Assembly (NCBI GenBank): GCA_026393955.1
Contig: JAPKZE010000312.1
Span: forward strand, 1 to 6,110
Direction: 5' to 3'
Length of the DNA stretch: 6,110 bases
Origin: Candidatus Aminicenantota bacterium
GTDB lineage: Bacteria > Acidobacteriota > Aminicenantia > Aminicenantales > Saccharicenantaceae
The notes below the pieces were generated by a model that saw only the letters and a program-made list of their open reading frames with translations, did not search any database and was not told the DNA's origin. Below, one piece after another: positions 6,077-6,110 of this stretch (its first letter is position 1; each line of letters begins with the position of its first letter). The translations under genes were made by a program, and so were the position numbers.

Positions 6077-6110
6077 ACTCCGGCAGCTGCCAGGGCTTGC
6101 GGTAGGAATG
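6075..6110 (-). CDS. Possible 3' end of an upstream gene in the same operon
   Basis: From the right edge a minus-strand frame reads HSYRKPWQLPE and stops at TGA (6075-6077), 11 bases before the HEAT start. The mixed aromatic, basic and Pro-rich residues look like a real C-terminus, whereas the frame of the HEAT start gives an Ala-rich string typical of GC-rich noise. The stop overlaps the HEAT ribosome binding site, as expected for coupled genes. Only 11 residues are visible, so no family can be named, and the frame could be chance. Confidence 0.35.
   Translation of the reverse strand, partial: HSYRKPWQLPE

Noticed and set aside
6076..6078. GTG at 6078 as the start of the HEAT gene.
   Set aside because: The GAGGAG site and the signal peptide N-terminus point to ATG at 6063; the GTG start would put the ribosome binding site inside the coding region.
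1..6110. CRISPR array, tRNA or rRNA gene, insertion sequence, phage or defence system.
   Set aside because: No regularly spaced repeats, RNA-gene signatures, transposase or integrase motifs, or toxin/nuclease domains were seen; coding genes occupy almost the whole window.

Overview
The window is a gene-dense, high-GC stretch from a free-living bacterium. Two transcription units converge near position 1835. Extracellular Ig-like modules, a Nal1-like trypsin-fold peptidase, a Gfo/Idh oxidoreductase beside a xylose-isomerase-like TIM barrel, and an exported HEAT-repeat protein are a mix common in Acidobacteriota, Aminicenantes and similar heterotrophs of soil, sediment or subsurface. That placement is an inference from domain style; no marker gene is present.

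Positions 1-1823 (+) hold the 3' part of a large, probably secreted protein: bacterial Ig-like domains, a chymotrypsin-fold serine peptidase with a visible His/Asp/Ser triad, and a tail module present twice. Its frame is open to the left edge, so the start and export signal lie outside. A GC-rich hairpin with a T-tract follows at once and forms a rho-independent terminator.

Positions 1846-6063 (-) hold three co-directional genes that look like one operon, read right to left: an exported HEAT-repeat protein (651 aa), a Gfo/Idh/MocA-type NAD(P)-dependent oxidoreductase (392 aa) and an AP-endonuclease-2/sugar-epimerase TIM barrel (331 aa). A short open frame ending at 6075, just before the HEAT gene, may be the 3' end of a further upstream gene. 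All three full genes have clear Shine-Dalgarno sites that decide the start. The oxidoreductase and TIM barrel are separated by 14 bases and probably act in succession on a sugar, inositol or glycoside. The HEAT protein is predicted to be periplasmic or extracellular, with no assignable partner.

The only unusual intergenic DNA is the 73-base gap 4035-4107, which is markedly AT-richer than its surroundings and carries a perfect 7-bp inverted repeat. No tRNA, rRNA, CRISPR array, transposase, phage gene or defence system is visible. I see no strong case for a wholly new system; the items worth a second look are the protease architecture with its duplicated tail, the sugar-enzyme pair, and the two hairpins abutting minus-strand stop codons.
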